From: Oscillatoria nigro-viridis PCC 7112
GTDB lineage: Bacteria > Cyanobacteriota > Cyanobacteriia > Cyanobacteriales > Microcoleaceae
Assembly: GCF_000317475.1 (NCBI RefSeq)
Contig: NC_019729.1
Span: 186,001-250,000 of the forward strand
Reading direction: 5' to 3'
Length of the DNA stretch: 64,000 bases
The notes under the pieces are model-generated. The model ran no database searches, was not told the origin of the DNA, and worked only from the letters and a program-made list of their open reading frames with translations. Positions 27,328 through 36,290 of this stretch are shown piece by piece. The stretch's first letter is position 1. The number at the start of each line of letters is the position of its first letter. The position numbers and the translations under genes are program-made.

Positions 27328-28152
27328 ATGAAAGAGCAAAATGTCAAGGATGGAACTGGGAAGAATAAAAAGAATTTTTTCTTTCTTTTACCTTTGGTTT
27401 TTTGCCTTTTAACTCTAGTGACTGGATGCGTTCAGTACGATGTCGGGGTTAACTTTGAGAGTCAAACTCGCGGCGAAATCGTGCAGCACATTAAACTGGG
27501 GGAAAGGTTGACGAGCTTCAGCAGCGAAACTGTTGCAGAATGGTTGAAAAGCGTAGAACGCCGGGTGAGGTTGCTTGACGGAAAAACTAAACGGCTTTCG
27601 CCCACAGAAGTTCTAGTGAGGATTCCTTTCAATAATGGAGCCGAGTTGGAAGACAAATTTAACCAATTTTACAATCCGATCGCACCAACCGCAAAATATC
27701 GGGTCGCAAGTCCGCTAGAAACAGATTTGCCGAAGTTTGAATCTCACCTTAGTGTCAAGCAGAATAATTTGTTATTGGTGCTGCGAAATCGGTTGAGTTT
27801 GGAATTGGATTTGCGCTCTCTTTCACTGCTTTCTTCTAATGGCAGTCTGCTGCTGAGCCCGGGGGGACTGTTGGAGCTAGAGTTTCGTTTGAACACGCCT
27901 TGGGGTGCCGAAAGTATTGAAACTGTCGCCGGTGCGCTGGTTCCCGAAAGCTATCAGCAGGGAAAACAGTTAGTTTGGAAGCTCAAACCCGGGGAAGTTA
28001 ACTATTTGGAGGCGATATTCTGGATTCCGAGTCCCGTAGGAATTGGGGCGCTGATTATTGCCTTATTTGTAGCTACGGGCATTGCTTTGAAATATCAAAT
28101 ATTGCCGGCACTCTCAATCGGCAAGAAACCGCAAAACATCGGTCAAACCTAA
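27328..28152 (+). CDS. DUF3153 lipoprotein
   Basis: This exported protein of about 274 residues has a signal peptide (FFFLLPLVFCLLTLVTGC) whose Cys is a clear lipobox residue. DUF3153 wording follows (VQYDVGVNFESQTRGEIVQH, LVRIPFNNGAELEDKFNQFY), and a C-terminal membrane helix (GIGALIIALFVATGIAL). Both ends are therefore membrane-attached. The family is widespread in cyanobacteria and plastids, with unknown function. ATG 27328 was chosen; ATG 27295 would give an overlong charged leader. Confidence 0.82.
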   Translation: MKEQNVKDGTGKNKKNFFFLLPLVFCLLTLVTGCVQYDVGVNFESQTRGEIVQHIKLGERLTSFSSETVAEWLKSVERRVRLLDGKTKRLSPTEVLVRIPFNNGAELEDKFNQFYNPIAPTAKYRVASPLETDLPKFESHLSVKQNNLLLVLRNRLSLELDLRSLSLLSSNGSLLLSPGGLLELEFRLNTPWGAESIETVAGALVPESYQQGKQLVWKLKPGEVNYLEAIFWIPSPVGIGALIIALFVATGIALKYQILPALSIGKKPQNIGQT

Positions 28153-28164
28153 ACAGGATATGTC

Positions 28165-28225
28165 GTGCAGGGGCGGGTTAACCAATATCTTCAATCAACT
28201 CTCGCGAGCTCCAATAAACCCGCCC
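28165..28225. repeat. GGGCGGGTT/AACCCGCCC dispersed repeat, copy 3
   Basis: GGGGCGGGTTAACC and AATAAACCCGCCCGTCCCC face each other across about 30 bases. It resembles the repeats at 7700-7785 and 8985-9052 and precedes a family A element. Confidence 0.5.
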
Positions 28226-28264
28226 GTCCCCGGATATTTTGGTTAATTGACCCGATTTGATCTT

Positions 28265-28389
28265 AGGATCGCGAATTAAATAACTTACAATTTTAATTAT
28301 TATTGTGGGATGGGCGTCCCGCCCGTCCAAAAAGGACGGGCGGGACGCCCATCCCACTTTCAAGAGTGGAAGTTATTTAATTCTCATTC
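28265..28389. repeat. MITE-like element, family A, copy 2 (inverted relative to copy 1)
   Basis: The reverse complement begins GGAATGAGAATTAAATAACT and ends TTATTTAATTCGCGATCC, matching both ends of the element at 5342-5466. The hairpin shares the base GTGGGATGGGC, but the distal stem reads GTCCCGCCCGTCC instead of CTATGAGCCCG. Pairing is kept in both. Confidence 0.75.
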
Positions 28390-28481
28390 CTTATCAAAAA
28401 AACTGGCAGTATCTGCCAAAAAACAGTTGACAAAGGGGCAAGAATTTGCTTAATCTGAATTGAGAATTAGGAACAGAGAAA

Positions 28482-28871
28482 ATGCGATCGCTAAATTTCT
28501 TCTTCATCTTTCTGATTTGCTTGGCTCTAGTATTATTCAGCATCGAAAATACACAGCCAGTCGCGATTCAAGTTATCGAAGGCGTCCAAGTTAAAGCTCC
28601 GCTGTGCGTAGAACTAATTGTAGCGACTGGATTAGGGGCAACACTAGCGTGGCTGTTCAGTCTGTGGTCGAGAATGCAGCGAACCCTCGCGTTGCGCCAA
28701 GAGATGCGCCAAGTTCGCGAAAAAGAGCAGCGGATTCAGGAATTAGAACAAAATCTTGAACGCTATAAAGCCGAAGTAGAAGCCAAACAACCTTTGTTAG
28801 AAAGTGCAGAACCGATAAGTTTAGAAATAGCTGCCATTGAGGGCACAACTGCTGAAACGATCGCCAATTAA
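28482..28871 (+). CDS. LapA-domain (DUF1049) membrane protein
   Basis: This 129-residue protein has two membrane helices (FFFIFLICLALVLFSIENTQ and CVELIVATGLGATLAWLFSL), the first ending in the NTQPVAIQ signature of LapA/DUF1049. A long coiled coil follows (RQVREKEQRIQELEQNLERY). In enterobacteria LapA helps assemble lipopolysaccharide; the cyanobacterial role is unknown. A stretch of AAAATCT heptamers separates it from scpA. Confidence 0.8.
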   Translation: MRSLNFFFIFLICLALVLFSIENTQPVAIQVIEGVQVKAPLCVELIVATGLGATLAWLFSLWSRMQRTLALRQEMRQVREKEQRIQELEQNLERYKAEVEAKQPLLESAEPISLEIAAIEGTTAETIAN

Positions 28872-28901
28872 CTTGATATGCTCTCTGGTTTTCTCAGAGG
28901 C

Positions 28902-28936
28902 AAAATCTAAAATCTAAAATCTAAAATCTAAAATTT
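28902..28936. repeat. Short tandem heptamer repeat (AAAATCT)n
   Basis: About five units of AAAATCT/AAAATTT lie directly upstream of the scpA start. This is the heptamer class known from filamentous cyanobacteria. Other tracts are at 25664-25685 and 33468-33517. Confidence 0.85.
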
Positions 28937-28944
28937 AAAATCGA

Positions 28945-29763
28945 ATGGCCGTTTCCCGAGACCAAGATGGCTTAGAAACGATTTCAGAGGGGATCGCAAT
29001 TTTAATTGACCTAGCCGAACGGGGAGAAATCGATCCTTGGGACGTTAAGGTAATTGAAGTGTTCGATCGATGTCTGAGCAAGCTTACGAACGCCTGCGAT
29101 GCCGATCAAAGTAAGGATTTCTCCGATTTGTCCCACTCCGGCCAAGCGTTTTTGTACGCTTCAATGCTGGTGTTGCTCAAAGCAGAAAGTATCGTCCTCT
29201 CAGAACCCCCCGCGAATCCCGACTCTGCCGACGAGCCGGCAGTAGAAGACGCAGAGCACTCAGGCGGGCGACACTTGCCGCAGCATTTAGAGCGGCAATT
29301 GCGCCGTCGCGGTGTAGCTCAACTACCGCAAAAACGCCCGGTGACTCTCCCAGAACTGATTGAGCAGTTGCAGCTAATGAAAGCAGCTATGGAGCAGCAG
29401 ACTGTTACTCCCCGGCGCCGCCCTACCTCAAAAATGCGATCGCAAGCTGCCCAGGCTATCTTTGAGCTAGCTCACCAAGAAAATCTCGTAGAAACTGCTA
29501 GCGAACTCGAACGGTTTCTGGCTCAGCGCGGCCCGGAAATTGACGAGGGTTGGCTCGACTTGGACAAATTGCTAGAGCTCTGGCATCATAACGATTTGCA
29601 CTCTCCTGTCAACCCGGAACTCCCGCTATCGACTGGGGAAGTTCACTTGCCAAATCATGACCGCGTGGGTATTTTTTGGGCGTTGTTGCTGCTATCGGCT
29701 CAGTCTAAAGTAGAGTTGCTTCAAGAGGAGTTTTACCAAGACCTCAAAATCCGCGCGCTTTGA
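28945..29763 (+). CDS. scpA: Segregation and condensation protein A
   Basis: This is the kleisin subunit that bridges SMC heads in bacterial condensin. The 272-residue protein has the N-terminal IAILIDLAERGEIDPWDVKV motif that binds SMC, an acidic linker, and the C-terminal winged helix (RVGIFWALLLLSAQSKVELL, FYQDLKIRAL). The middle is longer and more variable than in Bacillus. No scpB is adjacent, as usual in cyanobacteria. Confidence 0.92.
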   Translation: MAVSRDQDGLETISEGIAILIDLAERGEIDPWDVKVIEVFDRCLSKLTNACDADQSKDFSDLSHSGQAFLYASMLVLLKAESIVLSEPPANPDSADEPAVEDAEHSGGRHLPQHLERQLRRRGVAQLPQKRPVTLPELIEQLQLMKAAMEQQTVTPRRRPTSKMRSQAAQAIFELAHQENLVETASELERFLAQRGPEIDEGWLDLDKLLELWHHNDLHSPVNPELPLSTGEVHLPNHDRVGIFWALLLLSAQSKVELLQEEFYQDLKIRAL

Positions 29764-30080
29764 GCTCGCAGGGTATTAGGTTCTCGGGGGAAACTAATAA
29801 CTATGCTACTGCGTCGGTTAAGATTCTAGGCAGAATCTCGCTATCTGGCATTCTGTTGCTGAGTCCCGAATGCGGAGAGCGGGAGTGTGAAATTATTGCT
29901 GGTTCCCGATACCTGGTTTCTTAAATCCAGGTAAATTCGGAATAAATGATTTATAGCCTGGTACGATGCCGCCTATAAACAGGTCAGGATTTTGCTGTGC
30001 TCGATCGATTCGACGATCGCAACCGCTAGCATCTAATTGTTCAGTTGATATCAGTTAACAGAGGGTTGAGGAAGTTAAGA
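29764..30080. other. Intergenic region, nothing distinctive
   Basis: This stretch holds one short inverted motif (ACCTGGTTTCTTAAATCCAG GT, 29911-29932) of the AAACCNGGTTT class. No gene or RNA was recognised. Confidence 0.4.
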
Positions 30081-31241
30081 ATGAAAGCGATGATTCTGGC
30101 GGCCGGTAAAGGCACTCGCGTCCGTCCTATTACTCAGACAATACCCAAACCGATGATTCCCATCCTGCAAAAGCCTGTGATGGAGTTTTTGGTTGAATTG
30201 CTCCGCCAGCACGGATTTGACCAAATTATGGTCAATGTTTCCCACCTGGCAGACGTGATTGAAAACTACTTCCGCGACGGTCAAAAGTTTGGGGTACAAA
30301 TTGCCTATTCTTTTGAAGGGCGAATTGAGGAGGGAGAAATGATTGGAGAGGCTCTCGGTTCGGCTGGTGGCATGAAACGAATTCAGGACTTCTCGCCGTT
30401 TTTTGACGATACTTTTGTGGTGCTGTGCGGCGACGCTTTGATTGACTTGGACTTGACTGCTGCCGTGAAGTGGCACCGGGAAAAAGGGGCGATCGCTACT
30501 ATTGTTATGAAATCGGTTCCCCGCGAGGAGGTTCCCAGTTACGGAGTGGTGGTAACAGACGAGTCTGGCAAAGTTAAAGCTTTCCAAGAAAAACCTTCTG
30601 TAGAAGAAGCTCTGAGTACCGACATTAACACTGGTATTTATATTTTTGAACCGGAAATATTCAAATACATCCCTTCGGGTCAGGAATACGATATCGGTTC
30701 GCAGTTATTCCCCCACCTAGTAGCAGAAGGCGCGCCTTTTTACGGGATTACCATGGACTTTGAGTGGGTGGATATCGGCAAAGTTCCTGACTATTGGCGG
30801 GCTATTCAGAGCGTGCTGCTGGGACAAGTTAAAAATGTTTCGATTCCGGGAATTGAAGTACGCCCCGGCATTTACGCTGGTTTGAATGTAGCTGTCAACT
30901 GGGATAAGGTTGATATTACTGGGCCTGTTTACATTGGCGGGATGACGATCATTGAGGATGGAGCAAAAATTATCGGCCCGACAATGATCGGCCCAAATTG
31001 TTGGCTTTGCAGTGGCGCCAATGTGGAAAACAGCGTGATTTTTGAGTATTCCCGTTTGGGGCCGGAGGTGCGGTTGGTTGACAAACTGGTGTTCGGGCGC
31101 TACTGCGTTGATAAAACCGGCGCTGCGATCGATTTGCAAGCGGCGGCTCTCGATTGGCTGATTACTGACGCTCGCCAAGTTTTACCGACTCAACACGGAG
31201 AAGAGCGGCGGGCGATCGCAGAAATTCTCCGTCCTGAATAA
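30081..31241 (+). CDS. Sugar-1-phosphate nucleotidyltransferase with left-handed beta-helix domain
   Basis: This 386-residue enzyme makes an NDP-sugar from a sugar phosphate for polysaccharide synthesis. The N-terminus MKAMILAAGKGTRVRPITQT and PKPMIPILQKPVMEF are the nucleotide-binding loop, VVLCGDALIDLDL carries the metal Asp, and FEWVDIGKVPDYW the sugar site. From about residue 255 hexapeptide repeats (GPVYIGGMTIIEDGAKIIGP) form the helix. It resembles mannose-1-phosphate guanylyltransferase or glucose-1-phosphate transferases; the exact substrate is not readable. ATG 30081 has a GAGGAAG just upstream and replaces a longer frame. Confidence 0.85.
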   Translation: MKAMILAAGKGTRVRPITQTIPKPMIPILQKPVMEFLVELLRQHGFDQIMVNVSHLADVIENYFRDGQKFGVQIAYSFEGRIEEGEMIGEALGSAGGMKRIQDFSPFFDDTFVVLCGDALIDLDLTAAVKWHREKGAIATIVMKSVPREEVPSYGVVVTDESGKVKAFQEKPSVEEALSTDINTGIYIFEPEIFKYIPSGQEYDIGSQLFPHLVAEGAPFYGITMDFEWVDIGKVPDYWRAIQSVLLGQVKNVSIPGIEVRPGIYAGLNVAVNWDKVDITGPVYIGGMTIIEDGAKIIGPTMIGPNCWLCSGANVENSVIFEYSRLGPEVRLVDKLVFGRYCVDKTGAAIDLQAAALDWLITDARQVLPTQHGEERRAIAEILRPE

Positions 31242-31359
31242 TTGGTAATTGGTAATTGGTAATTGCTCAAGGTAAGGTGCGCTAGGCGCACCCTACTTTT
31301 ACATTTACGATCTCAGCTTTCAATTCTGGTAATGTGCTTAGGTTGCACCCTACATTTCA

Positions 31360-33366
31360 CTACTGAAGATAAGTATATTGGCTGAGACTCCGCTCGTAAT
31401 TTTGCAGCAAAAGTTGGGCCTCGGAAAGAGTAATTTTATTTTGCTGCAAAGCTGCTTCTGTCTGGCGGCGGATGCTTTCAACCAAATTTTCTGAATCGTA
31501 CTGGACGTAGCTGAGGACTTCTTTCATAGTGTCTCCTTTCACAACGTGTTCGATATGATAGCCAGAAGGTGTTAGCTGAATGTGAACTGCATTTGCATCG
31601 CCGAATAAGTTGTGAAGGTTGCCCATAATTTCTTGATAAGCACCTCCCAAAAATAGCGCCAAATAGTAAGGTTCTCCAGGTTTGAGAGTATGCAGTTCCA
31701 AAACCGACTTCACATCTCGCAAATCGATGAATTGGTCGATTTTGCCGTCGCTGTCGCAGGTAATATCGGCTAAAATACCGCGTTGAGTTGGTTCTTCGTC
31801 GAGTCGGTTAATTGGCATAATTGGGAACAATTGGTTAATTGCCCAACTGTCCGGTACTGACTGGAAAACAGATAAGTTGATGTAATAAATGGAAGCCATC
31901 ACCTTTTCTAAGTCTTCCAAATCGTCCGATACATATTCTTTTTGCCGCGCGATCGCCTGTATTTTATCGCAGCAAGCCCAGTACAACTGTTCGGTTTTCG
32001 CCCGTTCCGCAATTCCCAAATAGCCTAAGTTAAATAAACTGACTGCTTCTTCCTTGAATTGGATAGCATCGTGATAAACTTCCTGGTAATTTTCGGGACT
32101 GATAGATTGGTAAATTTCGTAGAGATTGCGCGGAATTTGGTGCGCGTTTTCATCTACTGGTTCTGGTACTTCTCTGGGGACATCGCTAGTACCGAGTACG
32201 TCAAAAACTAACACTGATTGGTGAGAAGCGATCGCCCGCCCGCTTTCGCTAATGATAATTGGAACCGGGATTTTGCGCTCGTCGCAGGCATCTTTCACTC
32301 CCGCTACTACATCGTTAGCGTAGTTTTGCATATTGTAGTTTTTGGAAGCGTGGAAGTTTGTTTTAGACCCGTCGTAGTCAACGCCGAGTCCGCCGCCTAC
32401 GTCCAAGTAGTTCATATTAGCTCCCAATTTAGCTAATTCTACATAAATGTGGCTGGCTTCTCGAATGGCGTCTTTGATGACACTAATTGAGCAAATTTGA
32501 GAGCCGATGTGGAAGTGCAGTAACTGCAAACAATCTAGCATTCCAGCTTTTTCTAGTTCGCCGACTGCACGGATAATTTCAGGAATTGTCAAGCCAAATT
32601 TTGCCCGATCGCCCGTGGAACCTCCCCAGCGGCCAACCCCTTTGGTAGTGAGTTTTGCTCGCACTCCCAAAATCGGTTTAATTCCTAATGCTTTGCTCGC
32701 GGCGATTGCGAGTTCTACTTCCTCTATTTGCTCCAGCACAATTACGGAAGTTTGCCCTAGCCGCTGCGCCAAAATAGCAGTTTCGATGTATTCGCGGTCT
32801 TTGTAACCATTACAAATTAACAAAGCGCCTGGGGTTTTTAAGGTCGCCAAAGCTATCATTAATTCCGGTTTCGATCCGGCTTCCAGTCCGAAGTGATGCG
32901 GTTCACCAAAACGCACCAAATCTTGAATTAATTGTCGGTGCTGGTTGCATTTAACTGGAAACACACCGCGATAGACATTTTTGTAATTGTACCGAGCGAT
33001 CGCTCTGGCAAAACAAGAATTTAAGCGCTCGATCCGGTCTTCCAAAATATCAGAAAATCGAATCAACAGTGGCAAAGCCAAATTTCGCTGTTTCAGGGAT
33101 TCTACCAGTTCGCACAAGTCGAGAGAACCGCCGCGATCGCCCTTGGGAGATACTGTAACGTGACCGGCTGCATTGATCGAAAAATACGGTTCGCCCCAAC
33201 CTTGAATTCGGTAGAGTTTCTCACTATCTTCTATAGTCCAAGATGCTTGTGGCAGTTGAGCCGCCGTTACCAAAGCACTGTCTGGTGCCGCCAAACTCGT
33301 GACTGTTGGCGAGTGAGTCGATAGCGGATCGAGATCGGAGAAAGCAGCGGTGGCTGGGGAACTCAT
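31360..33366 (-). CDS. speA: Biosynthetic arginine decarboxylase
   Basis: This PLP enzyme converts arginine to agmatine in polyamine synthesis. The 668-residue protein has the PLP-lysine segment YRGVFPVKCNQHRQLIQDL, LHFHIGSQICSI, YLDVGGGLGVDYDGSKT and a C-terminal DSDGKIDQFIDLRDVKSVLE. Length is typical of SpeA. It is the substrate branch point with argB elsewhere in the window. ATG at 33366. Confidence 0.96.
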   Translation of the reverse strand: MSSPATAAFSDLDPLSTHSPTVTSLAAPDSALVTAAQLPQASWTIEDSEKLYRIQGWGEPYFSINAAGHVTVSPKGDRGGSLDLCELVESLKQRNLALPLLIRFSDILEDRIERLNSCFARAIARYNYKNVYRGVFPVKCNQHRQLIQDLVRFGEPHHFGLEAGSKPELMIALATLKTPGALLICNGYKDREYIETAILAQRLGQTSVIVLEQIEEVELAIAASKALGIKPILGVRAKLTTKGVGRWGGSTGDRAKFGLTIPEIIRAVGELEKAGMLDCLQLLHFHIGSQICSISVIKDAIREASHIYVELAKLGANMNYLDVGGGLGVDYDGSKTNFHASKNYNMQNYANDVVAGVKDACDERKIPVPIIISESGRAIASHQSVLVFDVLGTSDVPREVPEPVDENAHQIPRNLYEIYQSISPENYQEVYHDAIQFKEEAVSLFNLGYLGIAERAKTEQLYWACCDKIQAIARQKEYVSDDLEDLEKVMASIYYINLSVFQSVPDSWAINQLFPIMPINRLDEEPTQRGILADITCDSDGKIDQFIDLRDVKSVLELHTLKPGEPYYLALFLGGAYQEIMGNLHNLFGDANAVHIQLTPSGYHIEHVVKGDTMKEVLSYVQYDSENLVESIRRQTEAALQQNKITLSEAQLLLQNYERSLSQYTYLQ

Positions 33367-33690
33367 CTTATCGGAAACCTCTTTTAGGAGTGGTCAAATA
33401 GATAGTTTATCGCACATATCGGGTTTCCTGATGCAGTTGAAAAATCACTTTGGGTACACGGGCGGGCGATTTTAGATTTTAGATTTTAGATTTTAGATTT
33501 TAGATTTTAGATTTTAGAATTGACTCTACAGATGGATGAAGGTAGGGGATTGAACTAAAATCTCAACCGTAATTGCTCTCCAGGATTCATTTCTTCAAGC
33601 AAGTATCCCTATGGAGGTGAATTCGGAAACCGGGTTTCCGAATTCACCTGCACCAAGAGAGTGGTCGGACGAGCGCTCGCCCGACACACA
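33367..33690. repeat. Repeat-rich spacer: heptamers plus a 35-nt perfect palindrome
   Basis: Seven GATTTTA heptamers lie at 33468-33517. The perfect palindrome AGGTGAATTCGGAAACC-G-GGTTTCCGAATTCACCT occupies 33615-33649. A near-palindrome GTCGGACGAGCGCTCGCCCG AC follows near 33664-33685. The last two sit beyond the stop of the RodZ-like gene and may terminate its transcript or block transcription from outside. Confidence 0.75.
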
Positions 33691-34851
33691 CTAACCAAAA
33701 ATCACCTCCGGCGGCGCCATGTCAGCCCCCATAATCAATCCCCCGTGACTCTGAGACTTCTTCAAGCCCGGTTGAGGTGCTTTTTCTGGGGTCTTCTGAG
33801 CCGGTGCAACTGAGGCTGGCGGTGTCACCTGCGTTGGAGGTACTGCCTGTGCTCCTGGCACCACGGGTTGCTGCGACAGCCAACCCAAACCCCCTACAGC
33901 CCCGGCCATCAAAGCGGTGTAGCCAATGTACAAATGCACCGGACGCATTTGAAAGCCTTCGCCTGAGTCGGAATCGGAAACAGACACATACATACTGGGA
34001 ATTGGACTCGGATCGGGTTTGGGCAAAGCATTCGCCATAGCGCTACCGTCAAGTCCCAAGGCGTCGCCCAGTCTGCGGATAAAACCTCTCACGTAAATAT
34101 CTTGCGGCAGTTTCTCGATTTCCCCATTTTCGATCGATTCGATGTGGTGCAGCGGCACGAGAGTTTGACTGTGGAGTTGCTGCAGGGATAGGGAGCGAAT
34201 TTGCCGTCCCTTACGCAATTCTCTACCCAACTCCTGCAGGCACTCTTCTCGCTCTTGAACAGCTATTGCTGCTGCTTCTTCCTTGGTGAGTTTTTTCGGC
34301 TTCTTGGGAAAACCGAACCCTAGGAAGGATTTTCCGGGGACGGTGACAGTTGCAGGTGCAGCCGACTCGACTTTTATTTCGTCTTGGGGCGCTTGTTTGC
34401 TGTCTTCAGAAGTGTTAGGGTCTCGATCGGAATTTTCTGTGTCGGACTCGGTTTGGGGCGGCGCTTCCACACTAGCGCTGCGCCAATAGAAGACAGGAAC
34501 AGCTACTGGTGGCTCCAATTCTTGAATTTCTGTCACCGTCTCAATGGCGGGACTTACAGCAGCAAAACTCTGTTCGGCTACTTGCGGTTCAATTTTGTTT
34601 TGTTTGGGAAATCGGTCAAATGCGAGCTTGACGGCTTCTCTGCTAACTGCTCTAATTAAAATTTCGGCAGCGGAGGCTGCTTCGCCCAACATTGTTTGCA
34701 GGCTAGCTAGAGCGTGGCTGTAGGTGTCGCTACAGAGGAGTTCAGCTTCTATTTGACCCAGGACTGAACGAAAACTTTCTTGAGAAATTTCAATAGTTGG
34801 GTGATCTGTCACCCCAAAATAAGCCTCGGGTTTCAGTGCCATGATATTCAT
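33691..34851 (-). CDS. RodZ-like HTH/transmembrane protein
   Basis: This protein of about 386 residues has a coiled or helical N-terminal part, a disordered acidic middle, an Xre-type HTH of the RodZ class (LRKGRQIRSLSLQQLHSQTL, ESIENGEIEKLPQDIYVRGF), a single membrane helix (YIGYTALMAGAVGGLGWL) and a Pro-rich extracytoplasmic tail. RodZ couples MreB to the wall; mreBCD is elsewhere in the window. The longer frame to 34995 was rejected because its extra residues (LSHSPTLPLSHSP) are just translation of a DNA repeat. ATG at 34851 or 34842. Confidence 0.75.
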   Translation of the reverse strand: MNIMALKPEAYFGVTDHPTIEISQESFRSVLGQIEAELLCSDTYSHALASLQTMLGEAASAAEILIRAVSREAVKLAFDRFPKQNKIEPQVAEQSFAAVSPAIETVTEIQELEPPVAVPVFYWRSASVEAPPQTESDTENSDRDPNTSEDSKQAPQDEIKVESAAPATVTVPGKSFLGFGFPKKPKKLTKEEAAAIAVQEREECLQELGRELRKGRQIRSLSLQQLHSQTLVPLHHIESIENGEIEKLPQDIYVRGFIRRLGDALGLDGSAMANALPKPDPSPIPSMYVSVSDSDSGEGFQMRPVHLYIGYTALMAGAVGGLGWLSQQPVVPGAQAVPPTQVTPPASVAPAQKTPEKAPQPGLKKSQSHGGLIMGADMAPPEVIFG

Positions 34852-34922
34852 GTTGTCTTGGTAGAAGGTATCTGAGTACGTTCTTCGACAGGTTGGCAGT
34901 GATTCCGGATGTCGGTTGGGCG

Positions 34923-34978
34923 AGAGTGGGAGAGTGGGAGAGTGGGAGAGTGGGAGATTGGGAGAGTGGGAGAGTGGG
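34923..34978. repeat. Seven tandem 8-bp repeats (AGAGTGGG)
   Basis: The unit AGAGTGGG occurs seven times in a row, with one AGATTGGG. It lies between the RodZ-like gene and the DUF3611 gene. The length is not a multiple of three and no gene uses it. Confidence 0.9.
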
Positions 34979-35006
34979 AGAGGCGCAATTCCCACTTACC
35001 AATTTT

Positions 35007-35597
35007 CTATTGCTTGTGGATGCGATCGAGCAACCAAAGAGCGCCGAAAATCCCGACAAAATGGGCAACAGTGGCGTGAGTATTGGCGAGTACCACAAAT
35101 ATATCTAGCGGCTGAATAAATCGCCCCAAATCAACTGCGGCACCGAACAAGGCTTGCGGCTGAGCTAGAGATTTGGCTAAAAGCGTGCCGCTGATGGCTT
35201 CTGCGCCGATCAGCGTCAGCAGCATTCCTGACAAGTTGCTCATCAGTGACAGCCGCACCTCTTTGATGGTATCTGCTTTTTTGGGGCGGACTGCGTTAGC
35301 GGGCGATCGCAGTTGTCTCGACAAGCGAGTGAAGCGGAAAGAGCGATATACGCTGTAAGCGAGTACGGCCAGCCCGCAAATGGCAAAAAATACCCCCCCG
35401 CCTGTACCGGCACTGTTTGAACCCGCAGCGGTGGTAGCGCTGGGGATGGCGAAGGGGATGGCAAAGAGCAAAATGATCCCCGCTACCACCGCTAGCACTA
35501 ACTGTACCCAGAAGCAAACCCAGCCTGTTGTACGAAGGGCAAAGGCAACTCGCTGTACGGCAACAGGAAGCTTATCGTTATCTAACTGATTAGTCAT
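35007..35597 (-). CDS. DUF3611 membrane protein
   Basis: This 196-residue protein has four predicted membrane helices (WVCFWVQLVLAVVAGIILLF, FFAICGLAVLAYSVY, LSGMLLTLIGAEAISGTLL, VAHFVGIFGALWLLD) and the motif FTRLSRQLRSP between helices two and three. The DUF3611 family is shared by cyanobacteria and plastids (Tic21/CIA5-like relatives). Transport is suspected but unproven. Confidence 0.82.
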   Translation of the reverse strand: MTNQLDNDKLPVAVQRVAFALRTTGWVCFWVQLVLAVVAGIILLFAIPFAIPSATTAAGSNSAGTGGGVFFAICGLAVLAYSVYRSFRFTRLSRQLRSPANAVRPKKADTIKEVRLSLMSNLSGMLLTLIGAEAISGTLLAKSLAQPQALFGAAVDLGRFIQPLDIFVVLANTHATVAHFVGIFGALWLLDRIHKQ

Positions 35598-35764
35598 ATT
35601 TTGAGCGGGTATAATTAATTGGCATTAGTTGGCAGCAGTTTTTTCTCTTCGGGGACGGTTGACGGCGGTTAACCCTCTTTATAATAGAAGTAGCAATGTT
35701 TAAGATTTGTAACTAACATTGGATTTCACATTTGAATAGCGTCGATCGCCAGGTACCCAAAGCA

Positions 35765-35935
35765 ATGACACAACTACAACCCACCGTCACTCCCAAACTG
35801 GAACAGCCAAAGTTTGGCTTCAACAGCTACGCGGAACGCCTTAACGGTCGAGCCGCGATGATCGGTTTTTCTCTAACTTTAATTATCGAGTATGTCACAG
35901 GCCAGGGCTTGCTGTCCTGGTTAGGTCTCAACTAA
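35765..35935 (+). CDS. High-light-inducible protein (Hlip/Scp)
   Basis: This 56-residue protein has a single chlorophyll-binding helix with the ERLNGRAAMIGFSLTLIIEY motif, in which Glu, Asn and Arg ligate or stabilise chlorophyll. Hlips bind chlorophyll during photosystem II repair and under light stress in the thylakoid. ATG 35765 is preferred over an upstream TTG. A 10-bp inverted repeat follows at 35948-35957/36001-36010. Confidence 0.92.
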   Translation: MTQLQPTVTPKLEQPKFGFNSYAERLNGRAAMIGFSLTLIIEYVTGQGLLSWLGLN

Positions 35936-36290
35936 TTTTAGCAATGGCGCGGTCAGCCTTACACTTGGTCTTGACTCGAACGGCAGCGGGTGTCACTTCT
36001 GCTGACCGCGACAAATTCGGGAATTGATTAAAATATTAATTACAAACAAGCCCAGCGACTTTTCTGCCTAGAGAGTTCTGTTCCCGAATGCAATAGCTGG
36101 CTTTTGGAGGTATATATGGGGTGGAATTTTGATTTGACAAGCTTGGCAATTTTGCCTCGCTCCCGTACAATTCCCCACAGGCGAGAAGATTAATTTAGGT
36201 GAAGCTAGTCTTTAAGCTAGAAATCCCGATCGTTCCGCCAACTCTAAGTTTTAGAGCTTGTAAATTAAATATAGAACAGAGTAAAACCAA
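35936..36290. other. Intergenic region with a long-loop inverted repeat
   Basis: CGCGGTCAGC (35948-35957) pairs perfectly with GCTGACCGCG (36001-36010) across 43 bases. The rest is ordinary noncoding DNA as far as I can see. Confidence 0.5.

Noticed and set aside
30045..30080. Longer start for the nucleotidyltransferase
   Set aside because: The 12 extra residues are unlike the family. ATG 30081 has a good ribosome site and gives the canonical MKAMILAAGKG start.
34923..34978. Proline/serine-rich N-terminal extension of the RodZ-like protein (LSHSPTLPLSHSP)
   Set aside because: It is the translation of an 8-base tandem repeat, not a multiple of three. A normal start follows at 34851.
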